This document shows, in pieces, positions 7,017-13,830 of a stretch of DNA of 25,191 nucleotides; the stretch's first letter is position 1; every line of letters begins with the position of its first letter. The translations under genes were made by a program, and so were the position numbers. Source of the stretch: a virus; the IMG/VR virus record IMGVR_UViG_3300024999_000365, positions 1 to 25,191 of that record. One strand, 5' to 3'. Below the pieces are notes generated by a model that was given only the letters and a program-made list of their open reading frames with translations, was not told the origin of the DNA and did not search any database.

Positions 7017-8237
7017 CTACCATAAACTCTCAACCTTCAATCTAACAAAACCACTACAATTCACACCACTAACATGAAGTCTCACATATCCAATACTTGT
7101 ACCAGCTTTAATACTACAATTATTACCACTATAAGTAATAGTTACTAAATTTGTACTAGAGACAGCATCATCTGCTAATACCAACCAACTAGTAGCAATA
7201 TCACTCGTCACAATCCCACTATCCATGAATTGTGCAATGGCAGTTATTGTTTGACCAACTTTTAAAATTCCAGATGGAACAATATTAACTGTATAATTAT
7301 GAAATTCCACTGTACTAACTGAAATACTAATGGAATCATTTACACCTTGATATGTTGCTGTAATTGTACAATTTCCTTCTGAATTAATTGCAGTTACTAA
7401 ACCACTAGAATTAACTATACATACTAATTCATCAGATGAACTATAGGTAATTACAGGAGATAAAACTTCAACATTATTATCAGTTACAGAAACATTTAAT
7501 TGCAATGTTTCACCTTGCGTAACACTTGCTGAAATTCCATTCAAGATGTCAATTCCATAACTATGCGTAGGTACTACTTGTTCAACTTCGCTATACTTCA
7601 TCTTGAAAATTAGTAATCCAGGAATGCTAATGTCGTTACCAACACTAGAAATCACATAATTGTATAAACCTAATTTATAAATATCATTTACTTTAATTTG
7701 TCTAGAAATTTCAGTATTTGGCAATGTTAGAGGAACCATATTATCGACTGTTGTAATTGTTGTAGATTCATCTGTATTGATTGAGATATTACCAACAATA
7801 CAAGGGATGGAAATTGGATCAATTAAAATTGAATTTTCATCGTAAAAGAGAAGTGTGTTGTTTGATTGTTGAATTGTACAATCATGTATAAAATCAATTG
7901 TATTTGTACTGACCACAATCCAATCTTTATCATTGTATTTAACTAAATCACCAACATTAGCAATAAAAAATGTATCTTTAAATACAATTCTTTTAAAATC
8001 ATCTAAAGATACTTTCTCATTTGCATTAGTAATACTTTTAAATTGAAGAAAATGTACGGGGATTGTAGTATATATTAAATCATTATTATGTTTGTACTGA
8101 ATTTCTTTATAACTAACATTACTATCAAAACTGTCTAAAAAACTATCTTTAATAGAATTAATATATTCATCACGCATACTCAGTCCATCATTAGATAATC
8201 TTTTTTTATAAGTATTAACTAAATCACTAAATGCCAA
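7017..8237 (-). CDS. Head-closure-like protein with C-terminal Ig-like (BIG2) domain
   Basis: A protein of about 406 aa. The first 180 residues (AFSDLVNTYKKRLS..., then VGDLVKYNDKDWIVVSTNTID) look like a head-closure/connector protein: short helices, then a beta-barrel with a 'wet paper clip'-style strand. From about residue 230 there is a bacterial Ig-like group 2 domain with the signature ILNGISASVTQGETLQLNVSV...YSSSDELVCIVNSSGLVTAINSEG. A second beta-rich segment follows. Ig-like domains on phage virions often bind surface glycans or decorate the particle. TTG 8235-8237 is preferred because GGTGG lies 6 bases before it and gives (M)AFSDL. The TTG at 8241-8243 overlaps the previous gene's stop. 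Confidence 0.65.
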   Translation of the reverse strand: MAFSDLVNTYKKRLSNDGLSMRDEYINSIKDSFLDSFDSNVSYKEIQYKHNNDLIYTTIPVHFLQFKSITNANEKVSLDDFKRIVFKDTFFIANVGDLVKYNDKDWIVVSTNTIDFIHDCTIQQSNNTLLFYDENSILIDPISIPCIVGNISINTDESTTITTVDNMVPLTLPNTEISRQIKVNDIYKLGLYNYVISSVGNDISIPGLLIFKMKYSEVEQVVPTHSYGIDILNGISASVTQGETLQLNVSVTDNNVEVLSPVITYSSSDELVCIVNSSGLVTAINSEGNCTITATYQGVNDSISISVSTVEFHNYTVNIVPSGILKVGQTITAIAQFMDSGIVTSDIATSWLVLADDAVSSTNLVTITYSGNNCSIKAGTSIGYVRLHVSGVNCSGFVRLKVESLW

Positions 8238-8239
8238 AA

Positions 8240-8887
8240 TCAACCACCAGCCGATCCTGTTAAATTGTTAGGATCTTTATGGTAAGAATACATAATCATG
8301 TCTTGTATTAAACTATTTTTAGCATTATTTACTGTTTCTCTATTTTCTTTTATATGATTGGCTTGACTATGTACTTGATAATCTTTACCATACACTATTT
8401 GATTTAAATGCTTATTTTTCTGTAATTGAAATTCAAGATAAGGAATAGTCATTCCCCTAGAAACAAAAGTTATTTCTTGCATAGACAAACTATCTATAAA
8501 TTCGCCAACTTTATAATTTCCAATATAAATGTCGCTATTTAATATAGGAGTGGGGGAGATAGTTATTTTATTTAATACAGAATCATATGTATAGTTTTCT
8601 GTCTCTGTATTATCAACTGAAATATAAAAATTACCATTAATATAAGGAGTGATAGTCAACATGAAAACTCCAGATAATCCATCAGCAACAAAAACTTCAC
8701 TTTGTTGTTGAGTTAGAGTATAATTATTTAAATCTGAGTATAAATAATCTCCACATATTCCAATTGATCTATAAAGATATTTTGACAGTTCTATAGTAAG
8801 ATTATCAACTGTATAATTATTAATAAATCTTGAATCATCAATAGTTAATAAGAATTGTTCAAATGGAGAATCAAAACTTGTAGACAT
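8240..8887 (-). CDS. Head-tail connector-type virion protein
   Basis: A 215-aa protein with SD AAAGGAGTGA, 7 bases before ATG 8885-8887. The N-terminal helix (FEQFLLTIDDSRFI...LSKYLYRSIGICGDYL) and the C-terminal helical part (MQEITFVSRGMTIPYLEFQLQKNKHLNQIVYGKDY...) flank a beta insertion of about 85 residues (FMLTITPYINGNFYISVDN...). The helical frame with a beta insert, followed at once by a head-closure-like gene, fits an adaptor bound beneath the portal. This is a positional and fold-level inference; I recognise no specific family. The stop TGA (8240-8242) precedes the next proposed start by two bases, so translation is probably coupled. Confidence 0.55.
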   Translation of the reverse strand: MSTSFDSPFEQFLLTIDDSRFINNYTVDNLTIELSKYLYRSIGICGDYLYSDLNNYTLTQQQSEVFVADGLSGVFMLTITPYINGNFYISVDNTETENYTYDSVLNKITISPTPILNSDIYIGNYKVGEFIDSLSMQEITFVSRGMTIPYLEFQLQKNKHLNQIVYGKDYQVHSQANHIKENRETVNNAKNSLIQDMIMYSYHKDPNNLTGSAGG

Positions 8888-8934
8888 TTTTCTATCACTC
8901 CTTTCTATCCTTTATTATTTTATATTTCATTTAT

Positions 8935-9648
8935 TTAATTGATATACTTGTTGGCAAATTCTTGAATATTAATACCAAATGCGTTATTGATAATTTCCCA
9001 TTTATTTTTATCCATAAATTTAGGATTACCTTTTGATACATTGGATACAATCAACGATAATGCTGATTCTTGCATTGCGTCAGATAATGATTTAATTTTT
9101 TCAACAATTTTTTGAGCATCTAATTCAATAATATTTTCAAGCTCTTCTTTTGAAATATCATATTTATTATAACTTTCTTTTAAATACAAAGCTTCCACAA
9201 CATCATTATCATTAAGTATTCTAATTTCAAGTTTTTCAAAATATTCACGATATTTAGATGCCAAACTTTCAACATCTTCAAAACGAGCATGTTGAATATG
9301 ACCAAAATGATTAAATCTGATTGGTTTGTTACTATGTGTAGTAAAAGTACCTCCTGCGTGCATCATATTCATCAATAAAACTCTTTTTGCATGATCAATA
9401 GATACATATGCCTGAAATCCTTTATCCTTTTCTTGTTTTTGAGGTATATTTATTTGTTTTTCATATTCTTTAACTTCTGTTGTTTTTATTTGAGAAGTTA
9501 AAAATTGTTCCATCATAAGAGTGAGATTATTAATTTTATTTTCAAGATCTTGATTTTTTAACATTAATTCTGATTCTTTTGAATCTGGAGTAATAATTAC
9601 AGTTTGATTGCTTGCTGTTGTTTCTGGAATATTATTTTGCTTTGCCAT
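8935..9648 (-). CDS. Coiled-coil virion or assembly protein, unknown
   Basis: A 237-aa hydrophilic protein. After a disordered Thr/Ser/Asn-rich start, residues about 25-60 form a coiled coil (ELMLKNQDLENKINNLTLMMEQ). A compact segment (YVSIDHAKRVLLMNMMHAGGTF, then HSNKPIRFNHFGHIQHARFEDVESL) and a mostly helical C-terminus follow. It lies between the major capsid gene and the connector genes, which suggests a minor structural or head-completion role. The SD (AAAGGAG) is 16 bases from ATG 9646-9648, longer than usual, and an in-frame TAA at 9652-9654 rules out an upstream extension. A strong hairpin precedes the gene, which may lower its expression relative to capsid. Confidence 0.6.
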   Translation of the reverse strand: MAKQNNIPETTASNQTVIITPDSKESELMLKNQDLENKINNLTLMMEQFLTSQIKTTEVKEYEKQINIPQKQEKDKGFQAYVSIDHAKRVLLMNMMHAGGTFTTHSNKPIRFNHFGHIQHARFEDVESLASKYREYFEKLEIRILNDNDVVEALYLKESYNKYDISKEELENIIELDAQKIVEKIKSLSDAMQESALSLIVSNVSKGNPKFMDKNKWEIINNAFGINIQEFANKYIN

Positions 9649-9702
9649 ATTTTACTTGTTGATTCTCCTTTGAGTAATATTTTTAGAAACATTAGAACTG
9701 GG

Positions 9703-9730
9703 AAGACACCTGTATTTTTACAGATGTCTT
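9703..9730 (-). terminator. Strong hairpin after the capsid gene (attenuator or processing site)
   Basis: On the minus strand, AAGACATCTGTA pairs with TACAGGTGTCTT: 12 bp with one wobble that pairs only in minus-strand RNA, loop AAAA or AAAAA. The 3' side continues TCTTCCCAG, so there is no proper T-run. It may protect the capsid mRNA end or attenuate transcription rather than terminate fully. Confidence 0.55.
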
Positions 9731-9767
9731 TTAAATATACTTATAACTTTTTATAAAAACTACAAAT

Positions 9768-10874
9768 TTAAGATACTTTGACTATCCCATAATAACTTTG
9801 TGCTGCCAATTTGATTTCCCATTTTTCAGTTAGCGTATATGACATAGTATCATCTGCGTTTTCAAATTCACGGCTTGAACGTATTGTTGTACGTCCCTCC
9901 ATCCCAAGTTTACATATTTTATCAACAGCAGAACTAACTATAATTACATAGTCATTATCAATTGCAAAATCGTAAGCAGAATTTGGCTTAATACTCTGAT
10001 CTAGTTTTATTGTTGGAATTCCAAAAGGAGATTGAATATATCCAACATCAGTAAATTCTCTCCCTAACTCTAATTTCATGTAATCTGAAGTTGGCAAAAT
10101 TTTATTTAATGCAACTTTTGTACCAATAGTTACCGCAGGAGAACCATTAGCAGCAGATACTCTTTCAGCTAATTTAATATATGTATCTTGTGCAAAAGTG
10201 GCTTCTTTAAAGTTAGTTCCAATAGTGGAATATCCGCCATAAACAATGTCAATAACCTCTTGTTGTTGTTTTGTACGGAAAGATTTAACCACTTGATTAA
10301 TTAACCAACCCCAATCATAACTTCCAGCAGCTACACGATAAATATCAATTTTTACTCCTGCTTTCTTGACTTTTGGAGTAAGAGTTACATCTTCTTCCCA
10401 CAATGTTTGGAAGTGTACACTTCTTACACCATTTGCAACTGTAGATACAGACAGCAAATGATTTGAAGGGATATGGAACGTAAGTGAGTCTCCATCTGCC
10501 ATAGATTTTACTTCACAAAAATTCAATGCTTGCTCGATTTCAGTCTTCGCATTAATTTTATTTAATGTTTCTTCCAAAACAGAGAAATACGCACGTTCAA
10601 AATTCTGGAAAGTAAAAGCTTCGATAATTGGAAAACGCTCTTTATCTAATCCAGAAATCTCATACGCCTCATCAGCCATCATATTACCAAACATAATATT
10701 CTTATCTTTTAATGGGATCACATAACCACTTACATCTTTGGTGTTTGCAAAAGTAGCATATCGAAGATTTCTACCTCCCATGTTCTCTTTTTCGTAAAGA
10801 TGATGCTTATACAATTCAACTCCTAATTCAACTGCGGCAACTTGTTTCTTAGAAAATCTAGCAATTCTATTCAT
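9768..10874 (-). CDS. Major capsid protein
   Basis: A 368-aa protein placed after the protease-scaffold gene and a probable decoration gene. Features of HK97-fold capsid proteins of Firmicute phages are visible. These include an N-terminal helix (ARFSKKQVAAVELGVELYKHHLYE), a mid-region with alternating strands (FCEVKSMADGDSLTFHIPSN), a long spine-like helix segment (SYDWGWLINQVVKSFRTKQQQEVIDIVYGGY), and a C-terminal beta section with GTKVALNKILPTSDYMKLELGREF and SPFGIPTIKLDQ. The last segments match the A-domain blocks seen in many capsid and encapsulated-phage proteins. SD AAAGGA lies about 13 bases before ATG 10872-10874. An AT-only tandem repeat sits just upstream in the leader. Gene order and sequence character make this the major capsid gene. 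Confidence 0.8.
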   Translation of the reverse strand: MNRIARFSKKQVAAVELGVELYKHHLYEKENMGGRNLRYATFANTKDVSGYVIPLKDKNIMFGNMMADEAYEISGLDKERFPIIEAFTFQNFERAYFSVLEETLNKINAKTEIEQALNFCEVKSMADGDSLTFHIPSNHLLSVSTVANGVRSVHFQTLWEEDVTLTPKVKKAGVKIDIYRVAAGSYDWGWLINQVVKSFRTKQQQEVIDIVYGGYSTIGTNFKEATFAQDTYIKLAERVSAANGSPAVTIGTKVALNKILPTSDYMKLELGREFTDVGYIQSPFGIPTIKLDQSIKPNSAYDFAIDNDYVIIVSSAVDKICKLGMEGRTTIRSSREFENADDTMSYTLTEKWEIKLAAQSYYGIVKVS

Positions 10875-10894
10875 AATTATTTATCATTCCTTTC

Positions 10895-10936
10895 ATTATT
10901 ATATTATTAATTATTATATTATTAATTATTTTATTA
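10895..10936. repeat. 15-bp AT-only tandem repeat before the capsid gene
   Basis: The unit ATTATTATATTATTA occurs twice exactly (10895-10909, 10910-10924) and then a degenerate partial copy ends at about 10936. On the minus strand each unit contains TATAAT. No -35 element stands at 16-18 bases from either copy, so this is either a replication-slippage repeat or an unstructured leader that helps capsid translation. Confidence 0.6.
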
Positions 10937-11455
10937 AACACCTTTAACTACACGGATAATAGTTGCATCTACCATAGTTTTCCCTGTAAAGATATTGCAA
11001 GTTGCTGTACCAGTTTCTTCTACTTCAAAAGCAACTCTAGTATTACCCGTTAAATCTGCGGCAGCAGCATATTGAAATGTTCCATTGGCAGGAATTACAT
11101 ATTGTCCAACTACAGGAGATCCACTGATTCCAGCAGTATTAACTTTAAATCTCATACCAGTTCTGAGACGATATGCTCTCACAGGGCGAGTAGCAACATA
11201 AGTAAAGCTTGCTTTGTTATGAAGAGGAACCCTCATTCCATTAGCATCAACATATACTTCTGCACCAACAACCATTACTACTTCATCAGTTGTTACTGCA
11301 GCAGGAACCGCAATAAGATACAAATCCCTCTCCCCACTTACCAAACCAGTTAATTTCCCCAGATAACCATCATCAAGGGGTAGCGTAGCATTTTGTACAC
11401 TCAACACATCTGCATCAAAAGATGCCTCATTCATAAATTCACATATATTAGCCAT
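10934..11455 (-). CDS. Probable capsid decoration/stabilisation protein
   Basis: A 173-aa protein immediately upstream of the capsid gene in the transcript, the usual position of a decoration or head-stabilising protein. The sequence is Ala/Val/Gly/Thr-rich and almost entirely beta: LTGLVSGERDLYLIAVP, EVVMVVGAEVYVDANGMRVPL, PVRAYRLRTGMRFKVNTAG, ISGSPVVGQYVIPANGTF. The motif 'RAYRLRxGMxFxV' followed by 'VGQYV' recurs in phage structural proteins of this position. It has higher GC than its neighbours, as often seen for abundant virion proteins. SD AAAGGA, 10 bases before ATG 11453-11455. The role is inferred from position and composition. Confidence 0.6.
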   Translation of the reverse strand: MANICEFMNEASFDADVLSVQNATLPLDDGYLGKLTGLVSGERDLYLIAVPAAVTTDEVVMVVGAEVYVDANGMRVPLHNKASFTYVATRPVRAYRLRTGMRFKVNTAGISGSPVVGQYVIPANGTFQYAAAADLTGNTRVAFEVEETGTATCNIFTGKTMVDATIIRVVKGV

Positions 11456-11483
11456 TATTAATCAATCCTTTCTTTAATAAAAA

Positions 11484-12353
11484 TTATTTTTGTGGTGCAT
11501 ATTCTTTAATATAAGAAACCCAATGTTCATCATTGGTTTTTTCTTCTTCTGTGGTAGCAGGAGGCAAACCTAAACGTGAATATGTAGTTATATCCTTTCC
11601 TTTAACCTCTGATTCATATTTATCACACACAAAAGCTTTAACTTCTTTCTCAAAATCTTCAACAGAAGAGAATGTTTCAAGTTTAGCAAAAAGTTCTGTT
11701 CTTTCATCTTCATTAATTTTCTTAGAATATTTTGCAAGAATCACTTCTGCTTCAGTTTCTTTTTTCTCTTTTGCATATTTAGTAATATCAGATTTCAAAG
11801 TTTCTACCTCGGTTTCTTTAGATGTAAATCTTTCTTTAATTTCATCTAACTCTTGACCCATTTTAAGAATGGATTCCTCTTTAAGAGACATTTTTTCTGT
11901 TAATTCATTCAACTCTGTTTGTTTTAAAGTAAATTCCTCTTCCATTTTTGCCTTATCACAGGCCATTGATTCTTCAGTTTTTGACTTTTCCAAGGCATAT
12001 TCTTCTTCTATTTTAGCTTTTTCTGAAGCCATTTTATCTATGACAGAAGATACCATTTGTTGAATCATATCTGTCTCCGGCATTTCGGCTTCATCACCAT
12101 CTACAATCCATACTTGAGTAGACCTAGCCATTTTATACCCTGCAAAATCAAGTTTGAATGTATTATCTTCAACTGTATAAGGAATAGCTTTATGCATACT
12201 CATTTTATAATCATAGATAAAAACATATTTGTCAGACCAATCAGAAATCCAACAATCTAATCCAGCACTTTTACATTGATCTTCAAAAATTCCTTCAATT
12301 TGATTTGATGTCATGCCATTTAATAATGCAAATTCTGTTTTATTAAATTTCAT
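11484..12353 (-). CDS. Internal in-frame start: free scaffold protein (nested gene)
   Basis: ATG 12351-12353 (Met228 of the fusion) is preceded by AAGGAGGAGG ending about 11 bases upstream, one of the strongest SD matches in the window although it lies inside a gene. Translation from it would give a 289-aa protein holding the whole coiled-coil scaffold and none of the protease domain. In-frame nested scaffold genes inside protease genes are established in other phages (lambda C/Nu3). The acidic Glu codons around the SD can explain some of its purine richness, so this is strong but not certain. Confidence 0.6.
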   Translation of the reverse strand: MKFNKTEFALLNGMTSNQIEGIFEDQCKSAGLDCWISDWSDKYVFIYDYKMSMHKAIPYTVEDNTFKLDFAGYKMARSTQVWIVDGDEAEMPETDMIQQMVSSVIDKMASEKAKIEEEYALEKSKTEESMACDKAKMEEEFTLKQTELNELTEKMSLKEESILKMGQELDEIKERFTSKETEVETLKSDITKYAKEKKETEAEVILAKYSKKINEDERTELFAKLETFSSVEDFEKEVKAFVCDKYESEVKGKDITTYSRLGLPPATTEEEKTNDEHWVSYIKEYAPQK

Positions 12354-13034
12354 ACTGTTATTTTCCTCCTCCTTCTTTTCTTCATTTGGATCGTTATTTA
12401 TTGAAAACTCTGTAACCCCTATATCATTAGGAGGGAGAGTTAATTCAAACTCATTAGATTTATCTTTAGAAAAAGATTCTATTGTTTGAGATACAAATGA
12501 AGCATATTTTTCTCTGGTATTATTTAATACTTCAAGATGAGCATTTTGCATCCCTTCATGATATTTATCCCCAAGAATAGTAATACATTGGTATATCCAT
12601 TCTTTAAATCGAAATTTTCCATCAGGTAATTTTTCTTTGTCAAGGACTTCAATTTCTATACTAATTTTTTTATTTCCACTTTTAAGAATATTTTCTGCTT
12701 CATCACTTAAATATTCCTTTTGAATTATCCCTTTAGCTACGGCGTAATTATTATCTTTATAAGTTTCATATGAATATTCGCAATCAGCAAAACTAAGTAA
12801 ACCACCAAGAGGATATTCTTTTGGATCATGTTCATCAAAATCAGAATTTTTAAAATATCCACAAATCGGAGTATATCCTATTGTTCCTTTATTATTTTCA
12901 TAATCTTCCTCTTCGAGAACACTTCCATTATAATTCTCTCCGATTAATCCAAAATAAAATTTACAAGTAATAAATCTCGGATCATCTTCAATAATAGAAA
13001 ATTTATCACAATTGAATTTAATTATTTCACTCAC
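11484..13034 (-). CDS. Fused prohead protease-like / scaffold protein
   Basis: A 516-aa two-part protein. Residues 1-180 resemble the protease-like domain found at this position in Firmicute phages: FYFGLIGENYNGSVLEEEDY, TIGYTPICGYFKNSDFDEHDP, then WIYQCITILGDKYHEGMQNAHLEVL. An acidic linker follows (about 200-227). The C-terminal part starts at Met228 and contains a long highly charged coiled coil (about 335-430, repeated K/E heptads such as KAKIEEEYALEKSKTEES), typical of a scaffold. The protease would mature the prohead and the scaffold would template it. I do not see an unambiguous catalytic triad. The start is GTG 13032-13034 with GGGGGTG 5 bases before it; the overlapping ATG reads ATGTGA and cannot be used. 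Confidence 0.7.
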   Translation of the reverse strand: MSEIIKFNCDKFSIIEDDPRFITCKFYFGLIGENYNGSVLEEEDYENNKGTIGYTPICGYFKNSDFDEHDPKEYPLGGLLSFADCEYSYETYKDNNYAVAKGIIQKEYLSDEAENILKSGNKKISIEIEVLDKEKLPDGKFRFKEWIYQCITILGDKYHEGMQNAHLEVLNNTREKYASFVSQTIESFSKDKSNEFELTLPPNDIGVTEFSINNDPNEEKKEEENNSMKFNKTEFALLNGMTSNQIEGIFEDQCKSAGLDCWISDWSDKYVFIYDYKMSMHKAIPYTVEDNTFKLDFAGYKMARSTQVWIVDGDEAEMPETDMIQQMVSSVIDKMASEKAKIEEEYALEKSKTEESMACDKAKMEEEFTLKQTELNELTEKMSLKEESILKMGQELDEIKERFTSKETEVETLKSDITKYAKEKKETEAEVILAKYSKKINEDERTELFAKLETFSSVEDFEKEVKAFVCDKYESEVKGKDITTYSRLGLPPATTEEEKTNDEHWVSYIKEYAPQK

Positions 13035-13086
13035 ATATTCACCCCCTCTCCTAATAAATTCTTATTTATTGTCTAAATTAGGAATA

Positions 13087-13530
13087 TTAAGTCCCAATAG
13101 CCACCCAAGAAATTGAAGCAAATGTAGATGTCGCAGCTATAGGTGTTACATCTGCCACACCAGTTGGTTTCCACGACTTAATTCTTATCGAACCACTGGC
13201 AGGAGCCCCTGCCTGATCCCCAACCGTACATGTACTATACATATGAGTCAACGATGGATCTCCAACCATAGATACCACTACCGCTACAACAGTAGTTAAT
13301 CCAGTTACAACATCAACACTTGCTGCTCCAATTGTAGCTACTCCACGAGCTACCTTATATCCTGCTGCTACACCTTGAGTTAATAAATTGATTTGAGCTG
13401 CTGTTTTAGTTACTCCGTCTAAAATATTTAACTCTGTGCCTGTTGCCGTAATTGCTACACCATCTGCCAATTTTAAACTATCAATTTTTAATTCTGTTAC
13501 ACTATCACCATTATAATAATTTGAAGCCAT
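13087..13530 (-). CDS. Head-fibre/decoration-like virion protein
   Basis: A 147-aa protein with SD AGGAGG, 8 bases before ATG 13528-13530. It starts with a short segment ELKIDSLKLADG, then the phage repeat-like motif ATGTELNILDGVTKTAAQINLL. The 'xTELNxLDGVTxTxAEIN' unit is common in phage fibre and capsid-decorating proteins, where it forms trimeric beta structures. The rest is Ala/Val/Thr-rich beta (VARGVATIGAASVDVVTG, then a C-terminal SWVAIGT). It lies between the portal region and the protease-scaffold gene. It is smaller than a host-binding tail fibre, so head attachment is more likely. Function is inferred from the motif. Confidence 0.65.
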   Translation of the reverse strand: MASNYYNGDSVTELKIDSLKLADGVAITATGTELNILDGVTKTAAQINLLTQGVAAGYKVARGVATIGAASVDVVTGLTTVVAVVVSMVGDPSLTHMYSTCTVGDQAGAPASGSIRIKSWKPTGVADVTPIAATSTFASISWVAIGT

Positions 13531-13590
13531 TATTAATTCCTCCTCTTATTTTTATTTTTTATTAAAAACTATTACTATTATTTAATAGTC

Positions 13591-13806
13591 TTAACCATAA
13601 TTTTTTGGAATTTTCGTCCATTCTAATAAACATTCAGACAATCGATTATTAATTAAAAACAACCAGCAAAGGTTTTCGTCATTTTCGTCAGTCTTTTTGC
13701 TAATATAGATAATTCCTTTATCACATAAGAAATCTTTTAAATTTGGATCACAACAAGAAAACAAATCTTCCTTAGCAAAGATTTTTTCTGCATTTTTTAC
13801 AAACAT
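13591..13806 (-). CDS. Small protein downstream of portal, unknown
   Basis: A 71-aa protein beginning 24 bases after the portal gene. AAGAGAG lies 12 bases before ATG 13804-13806. Contents: an amphipathic start (MFVKNAEKIFAKEDLFSCC), DFLCDKGIIYISKK, an acidic turn, CWLFLINNRLSECLLEW. Four Cys are spread through it, two of them adjacent, without a classical zinc spacing. It lies inside the head operon and is presumably co-transcribed, but I recognise no family and assign no role. The 60 bases after it include an AT-only weak hairpin (ACTATT/AATAGT) followed by a T-run, which might attenuate transcription. Confidence 0.65.
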   Translation of the reverse strand: MFVKNAEKIFAKEDLFSCCDPNLKDFLCDKGIIYISKKTDENDENLCWLFLINNRLSECLLEWTKIPKNYG

Positions 13807-13830
13807 GTGTTATATCAACTCTCTTTTAAG

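Noticed and set aside
13540-13590. Terminator after the 71-aa gene
   Set aside because: The stem is entirely A-T pairs (ACTATT/AATAGT); too weak to list as a terminator of its own despite the following T-run.
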